Below, in pieces: positions 27,415 to 36,130 of a DNA stretch of 64,000 nucleotides; within the stretch, counting starts at the first letter, position 1, and the number at the start of each line of letters is the position of its first letter. Source of the DNA: Candidatus Planktophila lacus (GTDB lineage Bacteria > Actinomycetota > Actinomycetes > Nanopelagicales > Nanopelagicaceae); NCBI RefSeq assembly GCF_002287925.1, contig NZ_CP016769.1, positions 1,054,001 through 1,118,000 on the forward strand, read 5' to 3'. The position numbers and the translations under genes were made by a program. The notes beneath the pieces are model-generated. The model was not told the origin of the DNA. It searched no databases and was given only the letters and a program-made list of their open reading frames with translations.

Positions 27415-30400
27415 GCCAGCTCCGAATCTTCAATTTCGCGACGGCGACGTCCAGCGGGAAGTGCCAAGACTACGACGGTGATAAAGATGATTAACTCCAA
27501 AGAAATTAGCGCGCGGCGCAGGGATCCGTCATAAAGGAAGCTAACCGTCCCTGGTTGTAATACTTCAAACACCGGCAAGTTAACGACGCTGCGATTTCTA
27601 TCCAGACGCTGACCTTCTTGCATAGCCCGCCAACCTTGAGCGTAATTCTCGGTAAGAGTTAAAGTTCCTGGCTCTGGAACTGTGACTTCAAATTCAGATT
27701 GACTTATCGGTAGCACTGTCGTCTTGCCAGCAAGATTAGTAAATAAAACTGTTCCGGTGTTTGCAGAAATCTTCCAGACAATTCCTGCATTTGTTGATGA
27801 GGCTCGAGTAAATCCCCCTAAGCCATCGACAATGCGAACTAAGTTTTCATCGGTCGGATTTTTAAGGAATAGATACTTGATTCCATTAAGTGCAAAGGTG
27901 GAACTTGAAGTTAGTCCACTTCCATCGGCAAGCTCAAGTACAGCATTGGTGATTTGTTCACGATTTGATGGCGCCATATCTGGATCGCCAAGTCTGGCAT
28001 CTCCACCACGCGCCAAATAAAAGTTTAGTGATACATCTTCACCTACTGTGCGAGGTCTAATAACCATTGTCTTCGCATCTTTTTCAACCGCTAAGAACGG
28101 AGGAAGTACTATCTCGCGTCCACTTTGCAATGGAGCAGATCCTGCAGTCGTGGCTACCCAAAGCGTTGCCGAGAGCGCATATGTGGTGGTTGCAATTAGC
28201 ATTACCGCAGCCGAGATGTGACGGAAATTCACATGCGTTGCTTTAAGCCTTTCTCGCAACTTGTCAGATACGGCAATTGCGGAGGCGATTGCCGTCATAG
28301 TAGTGATTGCCATAAGAGTTCCGGGGTAGAGCTGCGTTGCGATACTTGTGCCGTTACCTGTTATAGAGATTGCACTGAAAAGAATAGAAATCAACAGTGA
28401 TACAAATCCAATTTCTGCGATAAAACGAGCACGGGTTGACGAGAAGAGGGAAATTACTAGTACCAAAGTAAGTGGACTAATTAGATACCACGGTAAGGAG
28501 CCAGGACCACCTGGGTTCCCTAATAATGCAAAGTTTGGACCACTTCCCTGCAGAAGAAAACCGGAATCCAAGAAAAATCTATTTGGATTAATGATTAACT
28601 CGAAACTCCAAGGTGCGCAGATGAGAAGTGGCGTAAATGTCAACGCTAAGCGGCGATAGAGACGAGCGTTGAATAAGACGATATTTACGCCGCTACTGCT
28701 ATCAATGTAGTCGCGATAAATTGAAAACCCAGTTAGAGCAATTCCTAAAATAAAGATAAATGGGGAAAATGCAAAAATAATCGAGACAAGAAGCGAAAGA
28801 GCAAAGACCTTGCGCCAAGAAAATTCCTCAATTTCAAACCAACCTCGGGCGGCGATAGCCAATAATGGCAGTAGCAGCAAGACGATTAAGGTGCTCAAGC
28901 GACCAGAGTTAACTGCTGAAATGGCAACTGGGGAAAGTGCATATAGAACAGCGCCAGATGTGGTGAGCCATCTATTTGTTGAGAACTCCTTTAAGAAGTG
29001 ATGTCCCGTCAGCGCCAGCAATATCGGCGCCAGAAAGAAGAGCACTGCAATAAAGAAGTTGACGTTTCCGAAGAATGGAGTAGCCGCCACCGCAAGAAAA
29101 GCCATCCACGTTGGGGCTGATGCGGATGTGCCCATAGCGATGGAGTGCCAACCACTGAAATAGGTATTCCAGAGCGCACTTACACCTGAAGGCTGTTCGG
29201 GTAAGGCGCCTCCTGATATTGAACCCAATCTAAACCTTGACCAGAAGAAAGTTAAAACAAATAAAAATAATGTGGCTGCGATTAATGGACGTTTTAAGAG
29301 CGTTATCCAACTGCGACTGTTAGCGGGAGTAAGCAAATCTTCTTCATCTAAATTCTCATCAAGCAGAGACGGGTTTCGGACTTCGGTAATCTCACTTGGG
29401 AATAGCTGTTCACGAACCCACTCTGCTGAACGCGAGGCGGCCATTCTAAGTTGCGACCATCTGGAAGGAATAAATCGAAGTGCAATCCCTGATGGAACAA
29501 GGCGTTGCAACTTTCTTATCTTTCGGGCACGAACTAGTTCACCAGGATGTAAAAATTGCGTTCCTACTGCCAAAATCTCATCACCGGCATAGCCAGGTAG
29601 TTTTGCAAAGAGAAAGGCAATTGATCTAAATATTGCACCGGCTAGCAATTGCACGGTGAGCAATGGAAGTCGCCACCAAGATGAATTAACTAATAGAACA
29701 TACGCGGCATTTCGGCGATCTAATAACAGTGGACGATGTAAGAACGCTTCGGCTACATCAACCGAGCGACGCTCATTTGCAGAAGCTTCTGCATGGAATG
29801 CAACAGCGCTCGAAACCGCTATAGCCGCAAATCCCGCTGAGTAAAGGCGCCAACCAAAATCAACATCATCGCGGAATAGATCTAAATTAGGATCAAATCC
29901 ACCTAGTTGTTCAAATACATCTCTGCGAATTAAAGCTCCTGCGGTGCTAACTGCAAGTACTTCATGGACGCCATCGCGCTGACCTTGGTCGTATTCAGCT
30001 GGTTCAAGTCCGGTCCAACGATTTCCATTTGCAGCGATACTGATACCCATTTCCAAAAGGTGCGTGCGATCATGCCAACCAAGGAGTTTGGGGCCGGCCA
30101 TTGCAACGTTTGGTCGTGTATCAACTTCTGCAATTAAATTTTCAAGTGCAGAACGATCTACAGAAAGATCGTCATGAATTATCCAGAGCCATTCGTGTTC
30201 CGGATCGCTGGATGCAGGAAGAGTTGCAACAGCGTGTGCAACTGCTTCGCCGAATCCGGTATCGCGATCCATTGGTAGCACTGGAATGCGTGCGCCTTTA
30301 ACCAGTTTTGCTGATGAATCAATAGAACCTGTATCAACGGCAACTATCGAATCAACCTGCAGAGTCTGCGAAGTTAAAGAGGCGACTACTTCGGGCAACC

Positions 30401-30452
30401 AAAGTGTTCCGTCATGTAGAACCAGAATCGCGGTGACGCGATGTGAACTCAT
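27411..30452 (-). CDS. Large membrane family 2 glycosyltransferase
   Basis: A 1013 aa protein. Residues about 5-260 form a GT-A domain: VTAILVLHDGTLWLPEVVASL, VDTGSIDSSAKLV, the DxD-like IIHDDLS, and GFDPNLDLFRDDVDFGWRLYSAG. A cytoplasmic linker and then roughly ten or more hydrophobic segments (about 385-760) follow, with an extracytoplasmic C-terminal domain and a last TM near 985-1003. This is the usual architecture of the actinobacterial enzyme paired with DUF5719. It probably glycosylates an envelope polymer or lipid; donor and acceptor unknown. It starts 5 nt after whiB2 on the same strand. Confidence 0.85.
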   Translation of the reverse strand: MSSHRVTAILVLHDGTLWLPEVVASLTSQTLQVDSIVAVDTGSIDSSAKLVKGARIPVLPMDRDTGFGEAVAHAVATLPASSDPEHEWLWIIHDDLSVDRSALENLIAEVDTRPNVAMAGPKLLGWHDRTHLLEMGISIAANGNRWTGLEPAEYDQGQRDGVHEVLAVSTAGALIRRDVFEQLGGFDPNLDLFRDDVDFGWRLYSAGFAAIAVSSAVAFHAEASANERRSVDVAEAFLHRPLLLDRRNAAYVLLVNSSWWRLPLLTVQLLAGAIFRSIAFLFAKLPGYAGDEILAVGTQFLHPGELVRARKIRKLQRLVPSGIALRFIPSRWSQLRMAASRSAEWVREQLFPSEITEVRNPSLLDENLDEEDLLTPANSRSWITLLKRPLIAATLFLFVLTFFWSRFRLGSISGGALPEQPSGVSALWNTYFSGWHSIAMGTSASAPTWMAFLAVAATPFFGNVNFFIAVLFFLAPILLALTGHHFLKEFSTNRWLTTSGAVLYALSPVAISAVNSGRLSTLIVLLLLPLLAIAARGWFEIEEFSWRKVFALSLLVSIIFAFSPFIFILGIALTGFSIYRDYIDSSSGVNIVLFNARLYRRLALTFTPLLICAPWSFELIINPNRFFLDSGFLLQGSGPNFALLGNPGGPGSLPWYLISPLTLVLVISLFSSTRARFIAEIGFVSLLISILFSAISITGNGTSIATQLYPGTLMAITTMTAIASAIAVSDKLRERLKATHVNFRHISAAVMLIATTTYALSATLWVATTAGSAPLQSGREIVLPPFLAVEKDAKTMVIRPRTVGEDVSLNFYLARGGDARLGDPDMAPSNREQITNAVLELADGSGLTSSSTFALNGIKYLFLKNPTDENLVRIVDGLGGFTRASSTNAGIVWKISANTGTVLFTNLAGKTTVLPISQSEFEVTVPEPGTLTLTENYAQGWRAMQEGQRLDRNRSVVNLPVFEVLQPGTVSFLYDGSLRRALISLELIIFITVVVLALPAGRRRREIEDSELA

Positions 30453-30457
30453 GAGAG

Positions 30458-30766
30458 TTACGCTGGGCGGCGCTTCAAACGGCGACGCTCACGTTCGGAG
30501 AGTCCACCCCAGATTCCAAAACGCTCATCGTGTGCGAGCGCGTATTCCAAACATTCTTGACGAACATCGCAAGAGAGGCAGACGCGCTTTGCTTCGCGAG
30601 TAGAGCCACCCTTTTCTGGAAAGAATGCTTCTGGATCTGTTTGTGCGCAGAGTGCGCGTTCTTGCCAAGAGAGCTCTAAGTTCTCTCCGCTTGCTAATTT
30701 AATTGATGGTCCAGCAGTAGGGGCTGTTGGATTGCCAGTAGGTGTAGCTTCTGGACGAATCGGCAT
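30458..30766 (-). CDS. whiB2: WhiB-family regulator, WhiB2/WhmD-like
   Basis: A 102 aa iron-sulfur regulator. A ~35 residue low-complexity N-terminus precedes the domain with cluster ligands C40, C63, C66 and C72, the GIWGG turn and basic tail RERRRLKRR. WhiB2/WhmD controls septation in mycobacteria (WhiB in Streptomyces). The neighbourhood (glycosyltransferase, DUF3499, phosphomannomutase, GDP-mannose synthesis) matches Rv3257c-Rv3264c. A Shine-Dalgarno GAGGAGA lies upstream, and the 177-base leader contains an inverted repeat and a palindrome. Confidence 0.93.
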   Translation of the reverse strand: MPIRPEATPTGNPTAPTAGPSIKLASGENLELSWQERALCAQTDPEAFFPEKGGSTREAKRVCLSCDVRQECLEYALAHDERFGIWGGLSERERRRLKRRPA

Positions 30767-30791
30767 CGACTAATCTCCTCAAGACCTTCGC

Positions 30792-30816
30792 AGCCAGCCT
30801 CGTGTTGAGGTCGGCT
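30792..30816 (-). promoter_or_regulatory. Hairpin in whiB2 leader
   Basis: Ten-base arms (AGCC..CCTC / GAGG..GGCT) around a 5-base loop, with one mismatch and one G-T wobble, 26 nt before the whiB2 ATG. No T-tract follows, so it is not a standard terminator. Possible mRNA structure or operator. Confidence 0.4.
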
Positions 30817-30828
30817 TCTCTAGAACGA

Positions 30829-30844
30829 ATTACACGCTTGTAAT
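30829..30844. promoter_or_regulatory. 16-bp palindrome upstream of whiB2
   Basis: ATTACA-CGCT-TGTAAT, perfect 6-bp arms, about 63 bases upstream of the whiB2 ATG in the gap to the guanylyltransferase gene. Candidate regulator-binding site. Confidence 0.4.
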
Positions 30845-30943
30845 CCCATTTAGTCAAGTGCGATCCCGAGGTTGAGACTCGAAAATCCGCACATTTCTCG
30901 AAGATTGCCGCCAAATCCACCACTTTTTCGGTGATTTATCGAC

Positions 30944-31921
30944 TTAAGCAGGTGATATTTCTAAATTTTCCGTTGGAGATAAGTATTTCGAGACTATCTG
31001 CGCATCTGCTTGAACTTCACTTCCGTGGAGAATAAATGAATCGCGAATCAGCGCGCCAGCGCCGATCTTTACGTTATCGCCGATTATCGAATTCTCAATT
31101 CTTACACCTTGGCCGATTTCGCAATTAGCTCCGATACTCGAGCCACCAGTTGCCAAGCTATCTGGGCCAAAAGTGGTGCCCTCCCCCGCGGCGAAAGCGC
31201 CATTTACTAAATCACGAGAACCCTTAAATAGCGCTGCCGGGGTTCCGATATCAAGCCAGTAAGACTGCTCGCTATATCCAAACACCGGGCGTCCTGAATT
31301 TACTAAGTTCGGGAATGTTTCGCGCTCAACACTCACAACTTTATTCAGCGGAATATCTGAAATTACGCTCGGTGAGAAGACGTAGCAACCGGCATTTATG
31401 GCGTTAGTTACTGGGTTATCCATTTTTTCTAGAAAAGCAGTTACACGTCCTTGATCATCGGTTGGAACACAGCCAAATGCCCGAGCATCTTCAACGCTTA
31501 TTAAATGTAAGGTGATATCAGCCTTATTCTTGCGATGAAACTCTAACTGCGCAGCAATGCTGTGGTGGCTAAGTACATCGCCATTAAAGATCACAAACTC
31601 TTCATCTTCAGCTTTTGCCGCTTCTAAATCAATTAGCTCTGCAGCATTACGAATTGCCCCGCCAGTGCCTAAGGGTTCTTTTTCGACGGCATATTTAAGT
31701 TGCATTCCCCATTTAGAACCATCTCCAAAGTAAGGAATAAAAACTTCAGAAAGATATGAAGTAGCCAGAATTACCGTTGTGATCCCAGCTTTCTTGGCTG
31801 CAAGAAGTTGGTGCTCGGTTACCGGCAGGCCCCCCACTGGCAACATTGGCTTGGGGGTTTGATTTGTTAGCGGCTTAAGGCGAGTGCCAAATCCACCAAC
31901 TAAGAGAATTCCAATAGCCAT
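30944..31921 (-). CDS. Mannose-1-phosphate guanylyltransferase-type nucleotidyltransferase
   Basis: A 325 aa NDP-sugar pyrophosphorylase: LVGGFGTRLKPLTNQTPKPMLPVGG (nucleotide signature, residues 7-31), EPLGTGGAIRNA, FNGDVLS with the metal-binding Asp, and a C-terminal left-handed beta-helix (SIGANCEIGQGVRIENSIIGDNVKIG). By position relative to whiB2 and phosphomannomutase it corresponds to Rv3264c, the GDP-mannose-forming enzyme; specificity for another NDP-sugar cannot be excluded. It begins directly after the dapC stop codon. Confidence 0.87.
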   Translation of the reverse strand: MAIGILLVGGFGTRLKPLTNQTPKPMLPVGGLPVTEHQLLAAKKAGITTVILATSYLSEVFIPYFGDGSKWGMQLKYAVEKEPLGTGGAIRNAAELIDLEAAKAEDEEFVIFNGDVLSHHSIAAQLEFHRKNKADITLHLISVEDARAFGCVPTDDQGRVTAFLEKMDNPVTNAINAGCYVFSPSVISDIPLNKVVSVERETFPNLVNSGRPVFGYSEQSYWLDIGTPAALFKGSRDLVNGAFAAGEGTTFGPDSLATGGSSIGANCEIGQGVRIENSIIGDNVKIGAGALIRDSFILHGSEVQADAQIVSKYLSPTENLEISPA

Positions 31922-32992
31922 TTAAATCGCCGCTTTAATGCGCTGTGCAGCGCCAGAGATCTGCGCATCCGTTGCAGTCATTGCGATTCGAATATGTGAA
32001 GCACCGAGAGCGCCATAGAAAGAGCCTGGTGTTGCGACGATGCCCAATTTGGCCAGCCATTCCACAGATTTCCAGCATTCTTCTGACCGGGTGCACCAGA
32101 TATATAAACCGGCGGCAGATTCTTCAATTTTAAATCCGGCTGCAATCAAGGCTGGTGCGAGCACTGCGCGTCGAGAGTTATAGCGATTTCGTTGTTCAGC
32201 TACATGGGTCTCATCACTTAGCGCTGCCACCATTGCGTTCTGAATTGGCAACGGAACCATCATTCCGGCATGTTTGCGGACTTCTCGAATTTGCGAAATT
32301 AGCTTTGCATCACCGATCAAAAACGCTCCACGATAGCCAGCCATAGAAGAGCGTTTAGATAGCGAATGAACCACCAAAATATTTGAGTTATCGCCATCTG
32401 TGTATTTCAGAAGCGAAGTTGGAGTAGCCGTATCTCCGAAGTCGATATAACACTCATCGCAAACCAGCGTTGCACCCTGCTTACGCGCCCAGTTAATCGT
32501 TGCGCGAAGTTCGGATTCAGAGTGCACGCGTCCTGTTGGGTTAGATGGTGTGTTAACCCATGCAAAATCCGCACTCGGCCAAGCTGCCGCATCAATTCCA
32601 ACTGCAATAGGTTCTGATTGCGCAAGTAACGCTCCAACTAAATAAGTTGGATATGCGATATCTGGATAGATAACTTTCTGGCTTTGCAAAAGGGTTGGTA
32701 GCCAAGCAACTAACTCTTTAGAGCCGATAACCGGAAGTACATCGAAATCTCCCGTTGCACCTAAGTGGTTGATCGCCCAATTGCGAATAGCCTCTTGTAA
32801 CTCTTTTGTTCCGGCAGTTACGGGATAGCGCGGCGAATCAGAACTTTCTTTAAGTGCGCTTTGAATGAGTTGCGGAGTTGCATCAACTGGCGTTCCTTGT
32901 GAAAGATCTATCGCACCATCTGGATGTTGACGTGCGATTTCAGAATATGGGGCGAGCGCATCCCATGGAAAATCCGGCAGTTTTTCACGCAT
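31922..32992 (-). CDS. dapC: N-succinyldiaminopimelate aminotransferase
   Basis: A 356 aa fold-type I PLP aminotransferase for the succinylase branch of lysine/meso-diaminopimelate synthesis. MREKLPDFPWDALAPYSEIARQHPDGAIDLSQGTPVD is the characteristic actinobacterial DapC N-terminus; ANTPSNPTGR-like VNTPSNPTGR, CDECYIDF and the PLP lysine in HSLSKRSSMAGYR follow. The arrangement ferredoxin-dapC is common in Actinobacteria. dapD, the preceding pathway step, is also in this window at 52698. Confidence 0.92.
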   Translation of the reverse strand: MREKLPDFPWDALAPYSEIARQHPDGAIDLSQGTPVDATPQLIQSALKESSDSPRYPVTAGTKELQEAIRNWAINHLGATGDFDVLPVIGSKELVAWLPTLLQSQKVIYPDIAYPTYLVGALLAQSEPIAVGIDAAAWPSADFAWVNTPSNPTGRVHSESELRATINWARKQGATLVCDECYIDFGDTATPTSLLKYTDGDNSNILVVHSLSKRSSMAGYRGAFLIGDAKLISQIREVRKHAGMMVPLPIQNAMVAALSDETHVAEQRNRYNSRRAVLAPALIAAGFKIEESAAGLYIWCTRSEECWKSVEWLAKLGIVATPGSFYGALGASHIRIAMTATDAQISGAAQRIKAAI

Positions 32993-33033
32993 CGTTTTTC
33001 CAGTGGATAAAGGGAATCAGCGTCTCTTAGAAA

Positions 33034-33351
33034 TTATTCTTTAGGGGGAAGCGAAACCACATTTGGGTGGTCGCTATTAGTAAGGCCAACCTTGGCCGCT
33101 CCGCCTGGTGAACCTAGCTCAACGAAGAACTCAGTATTTACCTTTGAGAAATCTTTCCATTGTGATGGAACATCATCTTCGTAGTAAATCGCCTCTACTG
33201 GGCAGACTGGTTCGCACGCGCCGCAGTCGACGCATTCGTCGGGTTGGATGTAAAGCATGCGGTTACCTTCATAGATGCAATCAACCGGGCATTCCTCGAT
33301 ACAAGACTTATCTTTGATATCAACACACGGCTGAGCAATGATGTAGGTCAC
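33034..33351 (-). CDS. fdxA: Seven-iron ferredoxin
   Basis: A 105 aa electron carrier with [3Fe-4S] and [4Fe-4S] clusters. I chose the GTG at 33351 (VTYIIAQPCVDIKDKSC), which has GGAGGAA 6 nt upstream; an ATG nine codons earlier would place the Shine-Dalgarno inside the gene. Cluster ligands lie in CVDIKDKSCIEECPVDC and CVDCGACEPVCP; the alpha-helical C-terminal extension is typical of FdxA. It precedes dapC by 41 nt and is divergent from the GNAT gene. Confidence 0.95.
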   Translation of the reverse strand: MTYIIAQPCVDIKDKSCIEECPVDCIYEGNRMLYIQPDECVDCGACEPVCPVEAIYYEDDVPSQWKDFSKVNTEFFVELGSPGGAAKVGLTNSDHPNVVSLPPKE

Positions 33352-33443
33352 GAGAGTTCCTCCAAATAAAGTCCACATCGCTCTGGGTGTTCAGAGCCTG
33401 CGATGGCGCTAATTCTAACCATGCACTTGGGCCAACGCCCGAT

Positions 33444-33449
33444 TAAAGT
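33444..33449 (+). promoter_or_regulatory. Putative leaderless -10 of GNAT-cysS
   Basis: TAAAGT, 6 nt upstream of the ATG at 33456; no Shine-Dalgarno. Confidence 0.5.
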
Positions 33450-33455
33450 AACGAC

Positions 33456-34439
33456 ATGAGCCCGTCTAGCCAAAAATCGCAACCTAACCTGGCTGCTGCA
33501 ATTGGCGCTCGAGTCACAGTACGGCTGCATGAAGCAACGGGTGGCTTTAGGGATATCGTCGGGATTCTGCAGCGTTGCGGCGATGGCGTAAATGAGTTGC
33601 TTAACTCCAAGGGTCAGATGATTTCTTTCTCAGAAGATGAGATCGCTATTTGGAGAGAGATTAAACCGCTACCCGATCGCGCGGGAATGGGCGCTCCTTT
33701 CTCGCTGCGAATTCAAGAGCTAGAACATCTCTCTGATTTAACGTGGCCAGCAGATGAGATTGAAGAAATAGGTAAATGGCGGCTGAGAATTTCTGATGGC
33801 TTCACAATGCGCGCGAATTCTGTTCTACCCATAGGTGCTGCACCATTCGGAGAACCTAATTTAGATATAGAAAAGGCAGTTGACGAAGTCGTAAAGATTT
33901 ATCAGGCGAAAGGGCTAACGCCAACATTTACTTTGCCTTTACCACTTTACGAAGAACTTGATAATTATTTAGCTGGGCTTGGATGGAAAGTTAAAATCGG
34001 TGCAGAATATTTAGTCAACGACATTCCAGATAACCTCGATCTTGAAAGTGCCGATTTTCAAATTGTGATCACCTCCGAGCCAACGCCAGAATGGCTTGAT
34101 CTTCAATCTGACCATCCGCTCGAGCGTATTATGCGAAACTACCCAGCTCATTATGCAGAAATTAAATTTGATAACCAGACTGTGGCGATCGGAAGAATTG
34201 CAATTTTTGGAAAATGGTCACTGGCAACTCGTGTATATGTTAACCCTGAATTTAGAGGTAAAGGTATCGGCGCTTTACTAATGCGCGCGCTAATGGCTGC
34301 TGCAAAAGGTGAGGGTGCTACTAAAATTGGCCTACAGGTAGATAGCGAAAACGGTGCAGGGCTGGCGCTCTATAAATCAATGGGCTTTCGCTTCCATCAC
34401 TCCTATAACTACCGAGTTTTTTTGGATGAAAGTAAATGA
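33456..34439 (+). CDS. GNAT-family N-acetyltransferase
   Basis: A 327 aa protein with a small N-terminal beta domain (IGARVTVRLHEATGGFRDIVGILQ) and a C-terminal GNAT fold: acetyl-CoA loop VNPEFRGKGIGALLMRALMAAA at about 265-286 and LQVDSENGAGLALYKSMGFRFHHSYNYRV. The layout resembles mycobacterial Rv0428c, reported as an acetyltransferase. It overlaps cysS by 4 bases (ATGA). Substrate unknown. Confidence 0.85.
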   Translation: MSPSSQKSQPNLAAAIGARVTVRLHEATGGFRDIVGILQRCGDGVNELLNSKGQMISFSEDEIAIWREIKPLPDRAGMGAPFSLRIQELEHLSDLTWPADEIEEIGKWRLRISDGFTMRANSVLPIGAAPFGEPNLDIEKAVDEVVKIYQAKGLTPTFTLPLPLYEELDNYLAGLGWKVKIGAEYLVNDIPDNLDLESADFQIVITSEPTPEWLDLQSDHPLERIMRNYPAHYAEIKFDNQTVAIGRIAIFGKWSLATRVYVNPEFRGKGIGALLMRALMAAAKGEGATKIGLQVDSENGAGLALYKSMGFRFHHSYNYRVFLDESK

Positions 34440-35809
34440 GCAAATTCTCGATCTACAACACCCAGAGCCGCGACCTGCAGGCAGTAAATGTCACTGGCCG
34501 ACCTGTACATATTTATTGCTGCGGGCCAACTGTTTATCGCGATGCCCATGTTGGTAACTTGCGGACATTTCTCTTAGCCGACCTGATCTCGCGAACCCTC
34601 AAGCTATCTGGCATGGAAGTTTTACTAGTTCAGAACATAACCGATGTTGGGCATATGTCGGAAGATTTTGAATCCGAAGACAAAATGCTTAGCCAAGCCA
34701 AATTGGAAAAAGTAGATCCCTTTGAGATCGCCCGTAAATATGAATCGAAGTTTCATTCCGATCTCGCACGATTAAATATTTCACCAGCTAATAGCTACCC
34801 ACGAGCAAGTGAAACTATTCCAGGCATGCTCTCAAGTATTCAAACGCTGATTGAAAATGGAAGTGCATATGTCAGCGAAAGTGGCTCGGTCTATTTCAGC
34901 GCGCAATCATTTCCGAGTTACGGTGCCATTAGCGGCAATCGCCTTGATTCGCTAAAGCCCGGACATCGCTACGAATACTCAGATGATGGAGAAAAGAAGT
35001 TCCACGCTGATTGGGCGCTCTGGAAATCAGCTGGCAACCGTAGCGAAATGGTTTGGGATTCACCGTGGGGTCGAGGATTTCCAGGTTGGCATATCGAGTG
35101 CACTGCGATGTCGCTAGATCTTTTGGATAGCCATGTTGATATTCATGTTGGCGGAATTGATTTGCGTTTTCCGCACCACGAAAATGAACGTGCGCAATCA
35201 AATTCCATTGTCGGAGGCGAGGCGGTAGACCTTTGGGTGCATGGAGAACACCTGCTTTTTGAAGGTCGCAAGATGTCAAAGAGCGCCAATAACGTTGTAC
35301 TTGTCGAAGATTTAATTTCCAAAGGTTTAGATCCGCTATCGCTGCGTCTGGCGCTGATGGAGAACCGCTATAGATCGCAAATGGATTTAACTTGGGATTC
35401 GCTTCGTGCGGCAAATTCAACCCTTAACCGTTGGCGTAGTTCAATGGCTAGTTGGGGTAACTCAGAAACGATTGGTTTTGACTCCGAAATTCATTCTTCC
35501 TTGCTTGCAGATTTAGATACTCCCCGCGCCTTACTGAGATTGCGCGCTATAGAAAAAGATCAATTACTTACTTCGGTGCAGAAGCGTGAAATCTTTAACT
35601 ACGCCGACCAAGTATTTGCCTTAGATTTGAAACGAGTGGTCGAGGTTAAGCCACTGACTTCTGAACAATCTGCTTTGCTAGAAAGCCGAGCAACGGCCCG
35701 TGCCAATAAGAATTGGGGCGAGAGCGATCGCATTCGAGATTTGTTAGCCCTTGATGGAATTATCGTGAGCGATAACCCAGAAGGTCAGAGCTGGGCTTGG
35801 TCTAACTGA
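34436..35809 (+). CDS. cysS: Cysteinyl-tRNA synthetase
   Basis: A 457 aa class I synthetase. The HIGH-like motif is HVGN in YCCGPTVYRDAHVGNLRTF; the zinc-site cysteines lie in CCGPT, GWHIECTAMS and HHENE; KMSKS is present in LLFEGRKMSKSANNV. The C-terminal helical anticodon-binding region (ARATARANKNWGESDRIRDLLALDGIIVSD) rules out the shorter mycothiol ligase MshC. It is coupled by ATGA to the GNAT gene and converges on the DUF6113 gene 6 bp away. Confidence 0.95.
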   Translation: MSKFSIYNTQSRDLQAVNVTGRPVHIYCCGPTVYRDAHVGNLRTFLLADLISRTLKLSGMEVLLVQNITDVGHMSEDFESEDKMLSQAKLEKVDPFEIARKYESKFHSDLARLNISPANSYPRASETIPGMLSSIQTLIENGSAYVSESGSVYFSAQSFPSYGAISGNRLDSLKPGHRYEYSDDGEKKFHADWALWKSAGNRSEMVWDSPWGRGFPGWHIECTAMSLDLLDSHVDIHVGGIDLRFPHHENERAQSNSIVGGEAVDLWVHGEHLLFEGRKMSKSANNVVLVEDLISKGLDPLSLRLALMENRYRSQMDLTWDSLRAANSTLNRWRSSMASWGNSETIGFDSEIHSSLLADLDTPRALLRLRAIEKDQLLTSVQKREIFNYADQVFALDLKRVVEVKPLTSEQSALLESRATARANKNWGESDRIRDLLALDGIIVSDNPEGQSWAWSN

Positions 35810-35815
35810 CCATTT

Positions 35816-36130
35816 TTAATTCGCTGGTAAAAGAAGTGCTGCGATAATTGCAATAAATGAGAAGGCTAGAAAATAGTTTCCTAAAGAATCTCCCTGGATA
35901 AAGATCTCATTTCCATTTCCGAAAGATGCACCGCGAGTGAAGATAAACATCCAAGCCAACGTTGCTAATACTTTATATTTGCGTTTTCCATAACTTCTGC
36001 CAACGGCCCAAATAGCGGTAAAGGTTCCAATGACCGCTAAGGCGATACCAAAAGGTGGAAGAAAAAGATGTAGAAAGACTGCGGCAACCCCGGCTGCTGC
36101 CCCCGCGACAAGAGAAGCAATTATCTTCAT
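35816..36130 (-). CDS. Small membrane protein beside mshB (DUF6113-like)
   Basis: A 104 aa protein with three or four TM segments (about 3-25, 28-45, 56-66 and 85-102). A small membrane protein in this position, directly after mshB, occurs in Streptomyces (DUF6113 as I recall). Its ATG at 36130 directly follows the mshB stop codon. Function unknown. Confidence 0.65.
   Translation of the reverse strand: MKIIASLVAGAAAGVAAVFLHLFLPPFGIALAVIGTFTAIWAVGRSYGKRKYKVLATLAWMFIFTRGASFGNGNEIFIQGDSLGNYFLAFSFIAIIAALLLPAN

Noticed and set aside
34929-35420. Long open frame antisense to cysS (163 codons)
   Set aside because: Lies wholly inside a well-conserved cysS; composition looks like a shadow frame and no family is recognised. 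The antisense frames within birA (61631-62116) and UDP-glucose dehydrogenase (58903-59385) were rejected for the same reason.
34436-35809. MshC (mycothiol ligase) as identity of the cysS gene
   Set aside because: mshB is next door, but the protein has the full C-terminal anticodon-binding region and normal CysS length.
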